Shown: piece after piece, positions 1-10,135 of the stretch
Layout of the letters: each line of letters starts with the position of its first letter
Position numbering within the stretch: the first letter of the stretch is position 1
Assembly (NCBI GenBank): GCA_030512335.1
Contig: JAULSU010000003.1
Span: forward strand, 3,658,001 to 3,722,000
Direction of reading: 5' to 3'
DNA: 64,000 bases
Source: Immersiella caudata
Taxonomy: Eukaryota; Ascomycota; Sordariomycetes; Sordariales; Lasiosphaeriaceae
Translations under genes and position numbers: made by a program
The notes under the pieces: generated by a model
What the model saw: the letters and a program-made list of their open reading frames with translations, nothing else
The model's database searches: none
What the model was told of the DNA's origin: nothing

Positions 1-432
1 CGCCTTCGATACTAGAGATGTCGCTGATTCGAGCTGCGGCAGGTCTGGCCCGCCGCAAAAGGCGTCGTCCATAATCTGGGCTCCTTGTGAATAGCCATGC
101 ATGATGATGATCGACTGAGGACAACGAGCAGAAAAGGCTGCAGTCTGCTTGATCACGGCGAGAATGCCCTGGCCAACGCTTCGGCTGTAAAGCTCGTCAC
201 CGGCCGCTGGGTAAACAATCTCTTCGGCCACGGTCCCCGGGAATCGCTTCTGGACGAGCTCCACGAGAGTGATGGCGGACCCGAACCCTTGCGGTGTGGT
301 TGTTTCTCTGGCGCCAAAGATCTGGATTTGCGGGCAGTTGCCGGCCCGCTGGCCTCCTCCTCGACTCTGGGCGACCGCGCTGGCTACATGCCACACACAG
401 ATATTGAGTAAAGAGAGTAACAGCATCATCAT
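1..432 (-). CDS. Acetylxylan esterase / cutinase-like CE5 enzyme, 3' end cut by window edge
   Basis: Secreted serine esterase of carbohydrate esterase family 5, probably removing acetyl groups from xylan. Reading leftwards from the ATG at 430-432 gives 144 uninterrupted codons to the window edge, so the C-terminus is missing. Residues 1-21 form a hydrophobic signal peptide with likely cleavage after AVA. CE5 hallmarks follow: CPQIQIFGARETT from residue 33, VYPAAG near 73-78, and the nucleophile elbow GYSQG with Ser115. Cys33, Cys104 and Cys126 fit the conserved disulfide cysteines. The catalytic Asp and His would lie beyond the edge. Two further ATGs (427-429, 424-426) directly follow the first, so the start is uncertain by two residues. 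A cutinase cannot be fully excluded, but ARETT with a GYSQGAQIM-type elbow is typical of acetylxylan esterases. Two GGCTAA motifs lie upstream. Confidence 0.87.
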   Translation of the reverse strand, partial: MMMLLLSLLNICVWHVASAVAQSRGGGQRAGNCPQIQIFGARETTTPQGFGSAITLVELVQKRFPGTVAEEIVYPAAGDELYSRSVGQGILAVIKQTAAFSARCPQSIIIMHGYSQGAQIMDDAFCGGPDLPQLESATSLVSKA

Positions 433-885
433 TGTTGTCCAGCTGGGTGGAGCATGATGTGTTTGGTGGAAACGAGAGATAAGAAAGAGGGTATGGTCCG
501 AACTCCAATCAACAAGGCGAGTATCAGGGTCCAGGGGTCTTGATAACCCTTTAAACAACTCACATCATCTCCGCGTTGAGATTTCCCAGACGTCGGGCAT
601 CTTTCTACTACCCCGTGATAGCGAGCACTGACACAACAGGGGGAGAACGTGGCCCGAACATGGGACGATGGGAAGATCTGTCGCACATGAACCGCAAGAT
701 CATCGCCACCCGACAGAAACGTTTGGCGCGTTCGCAGGCAAAGCCGGCCGCTCAGTGGACGAGTGTGCGTAGTTGCTGTGGTCGGACCGAACGCCGCGGC
801 GTATTCACCCGGTGTCGGATCCCCTGATCGTCGGCCATCGCATGAAAGATCCGAGTCGCAGAGCGCCGGCCGGCGTTCGATGCGT

Positions 886-891
886 TTAGCC
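886..891 (-). promoter_or_regulatory. GGCTAA motif (XlnR/Xyr1-type) upstream of the CE5 gene
   Basis: The minus strand reads GGCTAA about 455 bp upstream of the esterase start. GGCTAA is the established core site of the xylanase activators XlnR/Xyr1. Binding here is inference; a hexamer alone is weak evidence. Confidence 0.35.
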
Positions 892-928
892 GCGGAGCAC
901 CGGGTGGCTTTTGACAGGTGCAGGGTCT

Positions 929-934
929 TTAGCC
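929..934 (-). promoter_or_regulatory. Second GGCTAA motif upstream of the CE5 gene
   Basis: A second GGCTAA in the same orientation, 43 bp from the first. A closely spaced pair in front of a xylan-acting esterase is more suggestive than one site, but it remains a prediction. Confidence 0.35.
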
Positions 935-2591
935 ACGATGACAGAAGCTTGTCTTGTTTGCAATGTTCTGGATCGTTTGCTGAGATGCGATGGCTGATAC
1001 CAACAGAAACATTGACCCCCAATGCAAAAAATACGGACGCCCCAATGGAAAACCCCAAATTCTTCACTGGCAAGTCGGAATGTTACCAAGGGACGGAAAT
1101 GTCGTTGGCCGATTACCGTTACATGCAGCATGCGCGCTATGAAGAGCCCCAACGTTGAGTTCAGGTACAAGCTGCAGGTGACTCTCAATTGGGGAATCAA
1201 CATCCATCGCGCGATTCACTCATCGTGCCCCTGAATTTGATCAACGTGACCCGGAGATCTCAAACCGCCCCCGCACGGCGCAGCATTTGTCACTTCACAA
1301 CAATAAACTCGTCTTGGTGGATGGGTTGACCATCTCTTACGGTTGGCAATTCAAACCATCAGCCACTTACGGCATTAGAAACGGTTCTCAAGTGTTCCAC
1401 CAGAAGAGCTAGGAATGGCATGTGTGGCAGAGGAGCCGTGTAACCAATCCACGAGTCTTCATTGCACTTGGGTAGGTAAATCAACAAATATCAAGTAGTC
1501 CAAGAGCTACAGCACGATAAGACGTCGGAATATCAAGCCCGAGCCATCACTCAATGTGGATTACATCACACATCCCAAACTCAACGCACATACCCACCTG
1601 CTCACCCATCCCCATCTGCGCAACTATCGCCGCGGGATCACGGCTTGAACCCGTGTCTTGATATGATCGTCGTTTCAAGCCTCTGCGCCTGATACAAGTC
1701 CCCTGATCCATGCCTCCCGCTGCGATATGACACAATATCCGAATCCTTCAACTTCCATACCCCATCAGTCATCAAGTATCTAGGAGATCATCTCTAGGAC
1801 CGAGCTGAGAGAGCTCTCGGGCGAAATCATGCCGAAAATGATGAATGGCTGGCGAGTAGTTCTTTGAGATGCCGCTGAGCCGAGGGTAAGTCTTCAACGG
1901 CGTTCTGACACCCGACAGGAATATCATTAACGGTAGAATATCGCCGTATATTCTCTCGCCAGCCATTCTGGCTGCACACTGCTCCCGAAGGTCCGATGAC
2001 AGCATACCTATTTGTGACCCTATCTCACTCGAATCATCAGAATCATATTATACGAAATAAACACACCAGACGCTTGTTCTTCGCTGCATTCGCAGAATTG
2101 CATACTATAACGAGGCGTGTATACACCAGTGCAGGGTTAAACTCAACGGCTTTCCGCCGGAAATTCTCCGGTGCCCCTACCCCTTATCCTCCCCATTATG
2201 GGCCCTCATTTTCCGGTGCCCAATAGGGCTTGTGCAATTTGAACCTGCCCTGCGGCACCAACAGGACAACAACAACAACAATCCGCCGTACTCGCGTCCG
2301 AAAATAAAAGAAGTCCTCCAGTTGCGTGTGCCAGGCGCGTGGTGATTAGGAGAGCAGCTGTGTTTGCGGTCTCGCTGCCCCGATCATGCTGGCCAGTGAA
2401 GGGGTTTCGGGGTTGGAGTGGGGTCTCTGGAGTAAATTGTGTAAGATCCAAGGTTCTGGTTTCCGATAAAGCATGTTCAGTAAGATCAATAATATTACTA
2501 CACCGCGAGTCTATTGATCGCCTATTTGATCGCTGGACATGTCCTCGACTTCAAAGGACGTCATACTAGCACCATCACTGCCATCCGCAAT

Positions 2592-3755
2592 TCACCTCCA
2601 TGCAAACATACCCAAGACCAGAACTGGTATCCAACCGGTGAAGCTCCTGCGCTCAACAACTCGCACTGCGGCATTATTCCAGAGCATCACCGGCTGGCCC
2701 TGATTGGGAGTTTCATCAATGCTGCACACAGCCTCGCATACCAGCGGATCGTTGGCTCGCTCCTTGAGTAGGCTACCGCCGGCCCTTCTTCTGTGACCAG
2801 CGTGGCTAGATGGTTTGAAGTTGACATCCGTGGTGTTGAATACCATCTCAAACCACTGTATTTGCAAATAGGCTGCATCGGTCACGCTCATATTCCCAGA
2901 CCACTTGCCACCATCGCTCCAGAGATTGAGGATGACCTTGCTGGGGTCGCGAGGCGTCTGATAAGCATTTTGTGCCACCTGCCTGCCATTAACGAACCAG
3001 GTGCTTCGCTCTGGTGTCCAGTCGAGTCTGTGAACCGCCCAGTCCGTCCATTTCAAGCCATCAGGGAGCGTGGCATTCGTTGTGGCCAGCGGGTCGGTCT
3101 CGCCCTCGGTCGTGACTCCTGGCTGGTTGGTGTAATGAACAATGTTGTCCGGATCCCTCGTGCGCACTTCAAAATCCGATTCTTGCACCTCAGCGAGGAC
3201 ATTCGAGTGCTTGTATGTAAAAAGTGCTGATATGGCGCCCGGAGCTCCGATGGTTCGCGCCATCATACGCACTGAGACGAACTTGTTGAAATACATTGTT
3301 TCAAGCTCGGCTGCCGTTTGGAAATTCTCCATACGCTGAGTCCGGAGCGTGAGCCATGTTTCCGGCTTCCTACCCTTGTCGTTGTTTGCCTCGATGTATA
3401 TGTTATTTGGCGACATGTGCATCCTGACTGTCGCGTCCTTTCGTTGCCGAGCACTGTTGTCCCAATTTCCAACTATCCACGTATTCGCAAATTCCGAGTT
3501 GCTAAAGTACTTGCTTGTCCTCGGCGCTGAGCCGCTGAGATCAGCGCTGGCGATGGCTGTCGGAACACCTGCATATTGAGACTGGCTCCGGAAGTCGAAG
3601 AAGTAGTGGTGAGAGAAATAGCGAGACTCAGTGCCATTGGTGAGGTAGCAGCCGCAGTTCCTGTGATCTGTAAGGGGCGGCCCGGCCGCTGCTGCTCGCG
3701 GAGTGCCGGCGGAGACGAGGAGAATAAGCGAAGATGCAGTGGTCGGCAACCGCAT
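2592..3755 (-). CDS. Secreted GH16-family glycosidase with hydrophobic C-terminal tail
   Basis: Single-exon gene of 387 residues starting at the ATG at 3753-3755. An N-terminal signal peptide ends in an Ala-rich stretch near residue 24. The body fits a concanavalin-A-like GH16 beta-glucanase fold. The catalytic signature E-x-D-x-E is seen as ESDFE, with Glu192 as the expected nucleophile, Asp194 as the assisting residue and Glu196 as acid/base. Trp-rich segments such as WTDWAVHRLDW and VILNLWSDGG follow, as expected for GH16. Several N-x-S/T sequons are present. The last residues are hydrophobic (SFTGWIPVLVLGMF), which could be a GPI-anchor signal or a membrane tail. The usual GH16 signature is closer to EIDIE, so the Ser-Asp-Phe centre is a variant and the substrate (beta-1,3-glucan, mixed-linkage glucan or a wall crosslink) cannot be assigned. 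Confidence 0.83.
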   Translation of the reverse strand: MRLPTTASSLILLVSAGTPRAAAAGPPLTDHRNCGCYLTNGTESRYFSHHYFFDFRSQSQYAGVPTAIASADLSGSAPRTSKYFSNSEFANTWIVGNWDNSARQRKDATVRMHMSPNNIYIEANNDKGRKPETWLTLRTQRMENFQTAAELETMYFNKFVSVRMMARTIGAPGAISALFTYKHSNVLAEVQESDFEVRTRDPDNIVHYTNQPGVTTEGETDPLATTNATLPDGLKWTDWAVHRLDWTPERSTWFVNGRQVAQNAYQTPRDPSKVILNLWSDGGKWSGNMSVTDAAYLQIQWFEMVFNTTDVNFKPSSHAGHRRRAGGSLLKERANDPLVCEAVCSIDETPNQGQPVMLWNNAAVRVVERRSFTGWIPVLVLGMFAWR

Positions 3756-5373
3756 CGCGAAACCGTTCGTTTCGACGACGACGCCTCGCGTTGTTCAATG
3801 GCCGTTGCGGGCTGCGCCCCAGACGAGGCTGCCGCAAAGAGCTGTCTCCGGACCAAGCCTTGGTGCTAAGCCGGGAGGCTGAAGGCGAGGCACGTGGGAT
3901 CGACGAGCCGAAACTGATGTGTCCAAGAAGGCCTCGCGTGATGATGTGGTAGCGAGTCGAAACCAATGAATAGTTATATTTTTATCACTGACGGGTCAAC
4001 GATTCCAGGATGACGCCAGCTGCTGGCGCAACAACAGGAAATAGGAGGACCGGAGGTGATGCGCGACTGATTAGCCCTCGACGGGAAAGCCGCTCATATA
4101 TGCAGTCCTCAAACTCGGAAATCCAGCGACAGTCAGCGTCCCGTGGGCCGACGGGAAAGCAACCGTCATCATATGGCCGCTGGGCCCGATTTCTTTTGCT
4201 ATAGGTAGTCTGGATCGAGCCTGGCGTGCCGTACAAGAACCCCCCCCCCCGGTGGCCGCAATGAAGATCCAGGCCCTACCCATCAAAGCTCGTGAAATGC
4301 TGCTGGTTCGTTGCGCCTCCGAGGGTGCCTTGAGGGGCCTCTAGTCATGAGCTGGTTGATATGAAGACTCGCACCGGACGAATCAGTGGCGACGAAGCAA
4401 TAGCAACGGCTTGTGCAGCTCCAGGTTCAAGGATCAGCATTTTGCCAGAAGGGGTGTGTAATTGATACCATGGTATCCGGCTAAACGCGACCACAGCGAG
4501 TTCCTAAAAATGGAGGAGGCACGGAGTCGAGATTGAGAGGCTCTTGCTGATCTCGCATCGAAGCATCCCCAAGGCCCAGGGTCGTGGGGTCGCAAGATAT
4601 GGAGCGCCGCTCGCGAGGGACCTATCACGAGGTAAAGTTAGAGTGCCGACCTGAAGCCGCTCGCTTGCCATCCCGCCGGTCCTCCGTAGCTGGAGTATCG
4701 GAGGGGCGGAAAAGGGATCGCCCATCTCCGTGCGCAGAGTCGTCCCACCTCTGTCGCAGGGAAACCTGGGCAGCTTGGAAGCCGACGAGACACGCGGCAG
4801 CCACGTCAGGTCGCTCACGAACATGCTCGGGTTGTCGAAGCTTGTGAGCTTCTTCTAGTCGCACGATTGCCTCACGTAGAGAAGGGAGAGGGTGGCTGCT
4901 TCAAGCACCTGGGAAATGATCAAGGGCTTCCGAGCTCGTGGACATTAAAGAGACGTTTCTCTCCAAATTTCAATCTGCCCAAGTGCTGCAAGCTGGCGAG
5001 CGCGACAAGGACCACTCTTTAAGCTTACTTGGCGGGCGGATTGGAGCTCAAGACGGCGGCCCCACACCTTGGCTTCTTGGCAGCTTCCAGACCAAGTTCC
5101 GCTCAGCGGGGTGTTCCTTCCATCGGAAAAACAGCCGCACCGCACCCGGACCCGCCCTTGAACGCCTAGGACTAGCTGCGTGGTGCTGCGCGGAAGTCGG
5201 TTGAAAGTTCGTGTTCGGAACGAACTCTCCCACGCTCTTTTGACCGCGCCGGTTCTTGACCTGGGGAATAGTTTCCTGCTGTCATGAGATGACCATCCTC
5301 TTCACCAGCCTTTTCTTCACAGGCCCGGAGACCCATTGAGAAGACGCGCTTTTCATTTGACAAAAAGTGCACC
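3756..5373. other. Divergent intergenic region between GH16 and the WW-domain gene
   Basis: No convincing gene seen. It contains an uninterrupted run of 11 C residues at 4240-4250. Small overlapping frames show no domain or splice-joined continuation. It probably holds both promoters. Confidence 0.55.
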
Positions 5374-6276
5374 ATGACGTCCACACCCGCATCCCTCGAA
5401 CCCCCACACGACGGCGCCCTGAAAGCCGCCGATGCCTCTGAAACCACTGGGTCTGAACCCGGCGAGGTGCAACAGAGCTCTCCCGAGAAGAACTCACCAC
5501 CCTCCCCCTCTGACAGCGACGACTCGGCCAGCTCACCAGCTTCGCAATCCCCAGCGAAGCCTGCCGAGGCTGAGACTGAAGCAGCGCCCGCCGCGCCCCC
5601 ACTTCCTGATGAACCCTTACCAGGGACGGAGTCAAGCACGTCCTCCGCCGACGGCCCTCCTCTACCAAAGGAGCCTGTTCCGGAACCAAAAGACGATGGC
5701 TGGGAAGCTCACTGGAACCCAAACACCAATTCATACTGGTTCTTCAACCACTTCACCAACGTGTGGCAGCAGGAGAACCCCCGCGTCCCTGATGCTACAG
5801 CTGCAGCAGTAACAGCACCCGTGGTGGTCCCCAACACAGCCGATAAGTCCGCCATCAGCAACCCTGTCTCGGTCGCTGGCGGCTACAACCCCGCCGTCCA
5901 CGGCGACTACGATGAAAGTGCGTGGTACGCCCAGAATGCGCGAGCAGTGACAAACCCTGCCGCCACGGCAACAGCACCTGGAATCCCAGCTGTGGGTGAA
6001 GCTGGCGCCGAGTACGCAACTGGCGCGCACTTCAATCGCTGGACTGGGCAATGGCAGGCTCCAGACCAGGGCGTGGAACGTCACACAGATGAGGCTAAGA
6101 GTAGGCGGCAGATGAATGCCTACTTCGACGTCGACGCCGCGGCCAACATGCACGACGGGCGCAGTCTGAAGGCAGAGCGCGCTGGCAAGAAGCCGACCAA
6201 GGCGGAACTGAAAATGTTCAAGGAAAAGCGGAAGGCCAAGAAAGAGGAGAAAAGGAGAGCTTGGCTGCGGGACTAA
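5374..6276 (+). CDS. WW-domain protein with basic C-terminus, function unknown
   Basis: Single-exon gene of 300 residues in an ACCATGA start context. Residues 1-108 are a low-complexity region rich in Ser, Pro, Glu and Ala. One WW domain spans about 107-139: Trp110 and Trp131 are the two signature tryptophans, an aromatic block (YWFF) sits between them and Pro136 closes the fold. WW domains bind proline-rich ligands. The middle part has several tyrosines and a second short aromatic block (FNRWTGQWQAP). The end is strongly basic and helical (KKPTKAELKMFKEKRKAKK, then EEKRRAWLRD), which could be a nuclear or RNP-binding tail. A role in pre-mRNA processing is possible by analogy with other WW proteins, but nothing in the sequence proves it. 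Confidence 0.8.
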   Translation: MTSTPASLEPPHDGALKAADASETTGSEPGEVQQSSPEKNSPPSPSDSDDSASSPASQSPAKPAEAETEAAPAAPPLPDEPLPGTESSTSSADGPPLPKEPVPEPKDDGWEAHWNPNTNSYWFFNHFTNVWQQENPRVPDATAAAVTAPVVVPNTADKSAISNPVSVAGGYNPAVHGDYDESAWYAQNARAVTNPAATATAPGIPAVGEAGAEYATGAHFNRWTGQWQAPDQGVERHTDEAKSRRQMNAYFDVDAAANMHDGRSLKAERAGKKPTKAELKMFKEKRKAKKEEKRRAWLRD

Positions 6277-7060
6277 CTTCCCCGCGTCTGGTTGTTTTCT
6301 CGCTGCTTTCCTTTGCTGTAACGCGGGGTCGTGATATCTTGCATGTATTTGTACATATGTCTTAACGGTTGGCGATTTAGCTTGGTCTTGACTTTCACGG
6401 GCTCCATGTGGGTTCAGGCGTTGGAATGGGGATGACTGACTCGCCTGGGCGCACAACACTGCGATACCATTGAGCATTTTCGAGGAAACGGGGAAAGGGT
6501 GGCGTTGAGGGAGTAGCTGAGAGGTCAGCCGTGTATTTTGGAGGACGGAAGTAGCGCTGCCACGCTGGAAGAGCGGGTGGGACAGCATGGTTAACTTCCT
6601 TGAGTTGGATGTGAGGCATTGTACACCCAATTTAGATACCCGAATGGAGGCTTTTGGCCGATTGGGATTGCTCCAGCCAAAAGTTCTTGTTTTTCAACCA
6701 GCTGATTAGTATCATCTTGTCTTGTATGTACATCTCTCCGGTTCACAGTAGTGCCGAAGTTTGTATTTCTAAACGCTCTTTCACAACAACCCGAGTCACT
6801 CTTGCATGCACGGTTGGTTACAGCCTAACTTGGCCCCATGTTACTGATCAGCAGCAAAACCCAACGCGGCTTCGAATGAGTTTATACCCAGGTTTAAACC
6901 CTTCCCAGGCCTAGGTGTCCTGTTTAGAGAGCGGCAAAAAAGTCACAATTCGGAGTCAAACGTCATCCGCCATATAAAGCACAGACCTCAACCAGTTCCA
7001 ACATTAAACACATTTACTCAACTCCCGACTCTATATTTGCCCTCAGTGTCAACATCTTTA
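6277..7060. other. Tail-to-tail region between the WW gene and RIX1
   Basis: Holds the 3' UTRs of two converging genes and the weak small ORF at 6395-6619. Nothing else was recognised. Confidence 0.5.
6395..6619 (-). CDS. Candidate small ORF, 74 residues, unknown
   Basis: An ATG-started reading frame in the tail-to-tail space between the WW gene and RIX1. The product is Pro- and Trp-rich and non-repetitive, beginning MPHIQLKEVNH, with PAWQRYFRPPKY and LENAQWYRSVVRPGESV in the middle and ending in Pro-rich sequence. The composition looks more protein-like than the surrounding frames, and codon third positions are mixed. I recognise no family. It may overlap the 3' UTR of the WW gene on the opposite strand. 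Listed as a possibility only. Confidence 0.3.
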   Translation of the reverse strand: MPHIQLKEVNHAVPPALPAWQRYFRPPKYTADLSATPSTPPFPRFLENAQWYRSVVRPGESVIPIPTPEPTWSP

Positions 7061-9477
7061 CTACCTCTCATTCATCCCTTCTTCTTCTTCCTCCTCCTCC
7101 TCATCAAACGTCATATCAATCTCCACACTCTCCCCATCACTATCACTATCGCTATCAGTCTCACCCTCCCTCGCTCTATCTTTCTTCCCTCTCACCTCAA
7201 CCTTCGCATCTCCTCCCTTCCCAGTATCAACCCTCTTCGTCTTATCCCCTCCCACCTGCGACGCCTTGCGCTTCAGCGGGGATAGCGGTGTTTCTATTTT
7301 CCTGTTTTCCTCACCTAGAGCGGTGGTATCGACCACCGCCGCAATCTCTGTGGCAGTGGTGGTGACGGTGGTGAAGAAGGCATTTCTCTCTGCGGGTGGA
7401 GAGGGGTCGACGTCCATTTCTGTTTTATTGTAGGTTCCAGCTTCGGCAGCTTCCCAAGCGCTTATTACTTTTGGTACTTGCTTTTCTGTCTCTTCGGAGG
7501 TGGGGGCGGCAGTGGTGTCTTCCATGGGGACATCTTCGTCTTCAGCGCTATCACCCTCCGTCGCCTCCTCGCGGGTTTCTTCCCAGAGCCCGCCTTGCGT
7601 TGTCTCATTGCTACCCAACCTGGAGCTCCTTACGAGATTTGTGCGCAGCACCTCAATATCCTGATCGTGAGGGTATCGTTTGATCAGGAAGGGGAGGATA
7701 CTGGGGTAATACCGGCCCCTACTGTCCTTGTAGGGGTGTAGGACACTGGCAATCATGGCTTCCTTGCTGTTGGAGAGGATTGCGGTGCGGTCGAGAAGGG
7801 CACGAGAGTCAGGGGTTAGGTGGCGTTGTGGGATGTGGGAGAGGAGGAGAGCGAGGAGGATATAGGCGGCTGTTTCGTGCGGTGTCCGGGGAATGGAAGC
7901 GGCAGCGGTTTCAGAGCCGGTTGGTTTGGCGAGGTAGGCGTCGGCGTTGGTGGAGATGGGGTCTTTGGGCTTGGTGGTACCGTTGATAATGGTTGAGGTG
8001 AGAGTTTGTTGGGGTTCAGGGTTGAAAAACCCAGTGGCACAGAGGGTATCCTGACAGCAAGTGTGGATAAGGGAGTTAAGGGAGTCAACAGTAAGTTTAG
8101 GGAGGGCTGGGCCAGAAAGGGGAAGAAGCTCGCGCATCAGTGTGTAGGTTGCCTGGCGGATTGCAGGGACGGAGCGGTCGGAGTTGAGGATGCGGACTAC
8201 TTGGTCGATGATGTCAGTGGAAAAAGAGACGGCGTTGCTGCCGATACGGCGGATGATTACAGTGTGGAGAGAGATGACTGCTTGATGGATATCGGGAAGG
8301 ACGCTCCAGAGCTCGGCTTTCTCGTCTCGGCTGATGGCGGGATTCAGGTCAGCTTGATCATCTGACGCGGGGATTGTCATGAGAGACATCCTGGATGCCA
8401 GGTCCAGAATCTCGCCTAGTGGTACCGCAACTGGGTTCTTGGTGGATATTCTGAGGTGATCGGCGAGGAACTCCAGGAGACCGACAAGCCTCTCTGAGCC
8501 GGCTGTCACGCCAGCCCAAGAGGGGAACTCTTCCGCAGCATCTCCTCCGCCAGAGGGGTCCACATCGGTACGGACGGCTTGGCTCCTGTAGCCTGCGGTC
8601 GATTCCCATGACTCCTGGACAGCCCGGAAGATCTGGTCGGCGGTGGTGTGACAGTCTCTGATGGTGGTGCGGATGCGCTTCAGCCACTCATCGCTGCTTC
8701 CGTTCTTTGGCGCGGTGTAGTGGAGGAGAATCAACACGCGCCTAGAGCTTTCTCTCAAGCTACGGGGGACCACATCGGCATCAGAGGTGGTCGGCGCAAC
8801 ATAGGCTTTCAGAGCGGTTGTGATTTGGGCGCTGAAGGTCCGGAGGGTGGTTGGGAAGAGAGGCAAGAGACGCGCCAGAGAGCAGGCCACGGTACCTATG
8901 AACGCCGCCGGGGCCTTGAGGGCCTTGCCGGATGATGGTGGCTTGATGAGCTGCAAGCAGGCCTTGACGTAGTCTGGGAGAGTTGGCGTGGCCATCTCCC
9001 TCGCCAGGGTCGGGTACCCCTGTAAGAACACATATATCTTGGTCAATGCCACGAGACACAGCTCCTTTGTCACCAGGGAGTCGGGTTTCTGGATATAGTC
9101 AGCATTGTGAGAGTCTCACGGCGTTCTTTGAGATGGCATACCTGAAGGGCCGAGATGAGGCCCCTGATCCATGCATCAGCCAGCCGTAAAGTCTCCCATC
9201 CACCAACGTCGATGACAGCCTTAATCAAGCAAGCAGCCGCAAAACGCCCTGATGTGCTCCGCCCATTCAGGAGAGTGGTAATGTGAGTTCTAAGCTTGTG
9301 AACCAGCATTGGTGCTTCTGAAGCCTTATCCTTGGATTTTGTGTCTTGCACGGCAGAGAGCGGTGCGCCGCATCGTAGAACAAGGCCGACAAGCATCGGG
9401 GCGAGACGTGGAAGTTCTTCCGTAGGGGTTGAGACAAGCCTCTTGCAGAGGACTCGGAGTTCTGGCGGAACCGACAT
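7061..9477 (-). CDS. rix1: Pre-rRNA-processing protein RIX1 (PELP1 family)
   Basis: Component of the RIX1-IPI complex that acts in late nucleolar and nucleoplasmic maturation of the 60S ribosomal subunit. Two exons: 9477-9142 and 9088-7061, joined across a 53-nt intron (9089-9141; donor GTATGC, branch GCTGAC, acceptor CCAG) in phase 0; 787 residues. The start MSVPPELRVLCKRL at the ATG 9475-9477 is the first in-frame ATG and fits the family N-terminus. Exon 1 carries the RIX1 N-terminal block (GRFAAACLIKAVIDVGGWETL) and exon 2 continues with helical-repeat sequence. The C-terminus ends in a Ser/Asp then poly-Glu tract, usual in nucleolar proteins and visible as the CTT/CCT-rich DNA near 7080-7110. 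It is divergent from YPP1. Confidence 0.9.
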
Positions 9478-10135
9478 TTTGATTGAGATGGGAATATCAA
9501 CACTCAAAACCGATATCCCACTAAGCCTCCAGCTGCGCCGTCCCCAAATCTGAGATCCAGAATAGATGCTCCCTCGATGACTTATACTGGTTGAGAATTT
9601 GGTGAGAGATACAAACCGTGTTTCAAACCTTCAAATCACCCATCCGGGATTTTGGATAGATTTATGAGGATTTTGCTGTTGGTTTGCAAGAACCGAAGAT
9701 TGAAGCCTCAAACTTCCACCGTCGTTTATTCCACGAATTTTTCTGCAGGCGGCAGGAACCCCAGACCCACTTTCGTGGCAGCTTCACCCCTGTAGCCAGT
9801 TGGTGTGGCAGCCTAGCCAATCCCGACGCTGGGATCCAACCACAGCTTCAGGGGCGGGAACCAACAACACCACGGCCTTAGCTTCGTCAGTCGTAAATTG
9901 TGCCGCGTTGTACTTTTTACCTTTGCGATCGTCCCGCTGTTGATGGCCACGACAACGTACTGCTCTGGTATCACACTCGCCGACATCGCGTATCTACGAA
10001 GCCGCTCCTCCCGCTGCACTTATCCCCGCCATCTCCGCCGTCATTTCCATTCGAGAATGCTGCTGCGCCCGCGTCCGCATGTCTTGTCGCCGCAATAAGT
10101 CATCGTAGTGCGAGTCTGCTTGCATACCCGGCAAT
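9478..10135. other. Divergent promoter region RIX1 / YPP1
   Basis: Between the two start codons. Only short frames, none supported. An upstream frame ending at 10142 reads into the YPP1 start region but gives no family-like N-terminus. Confidence 0.5.

Larger units (their letters stand above)
433..2591. other. Gene-free stretch: CE5 promoter and GH16 downstream region
   Basis: Apart from the two GGCTAA motifs, only short overlapping reading frames without recognisable domains are present. No tRNA, tandem repeat or transposon remnant was seen. It should hold the esterase promoter on the left and the GH16 3' UTR on the right. Confidence 0.6.
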
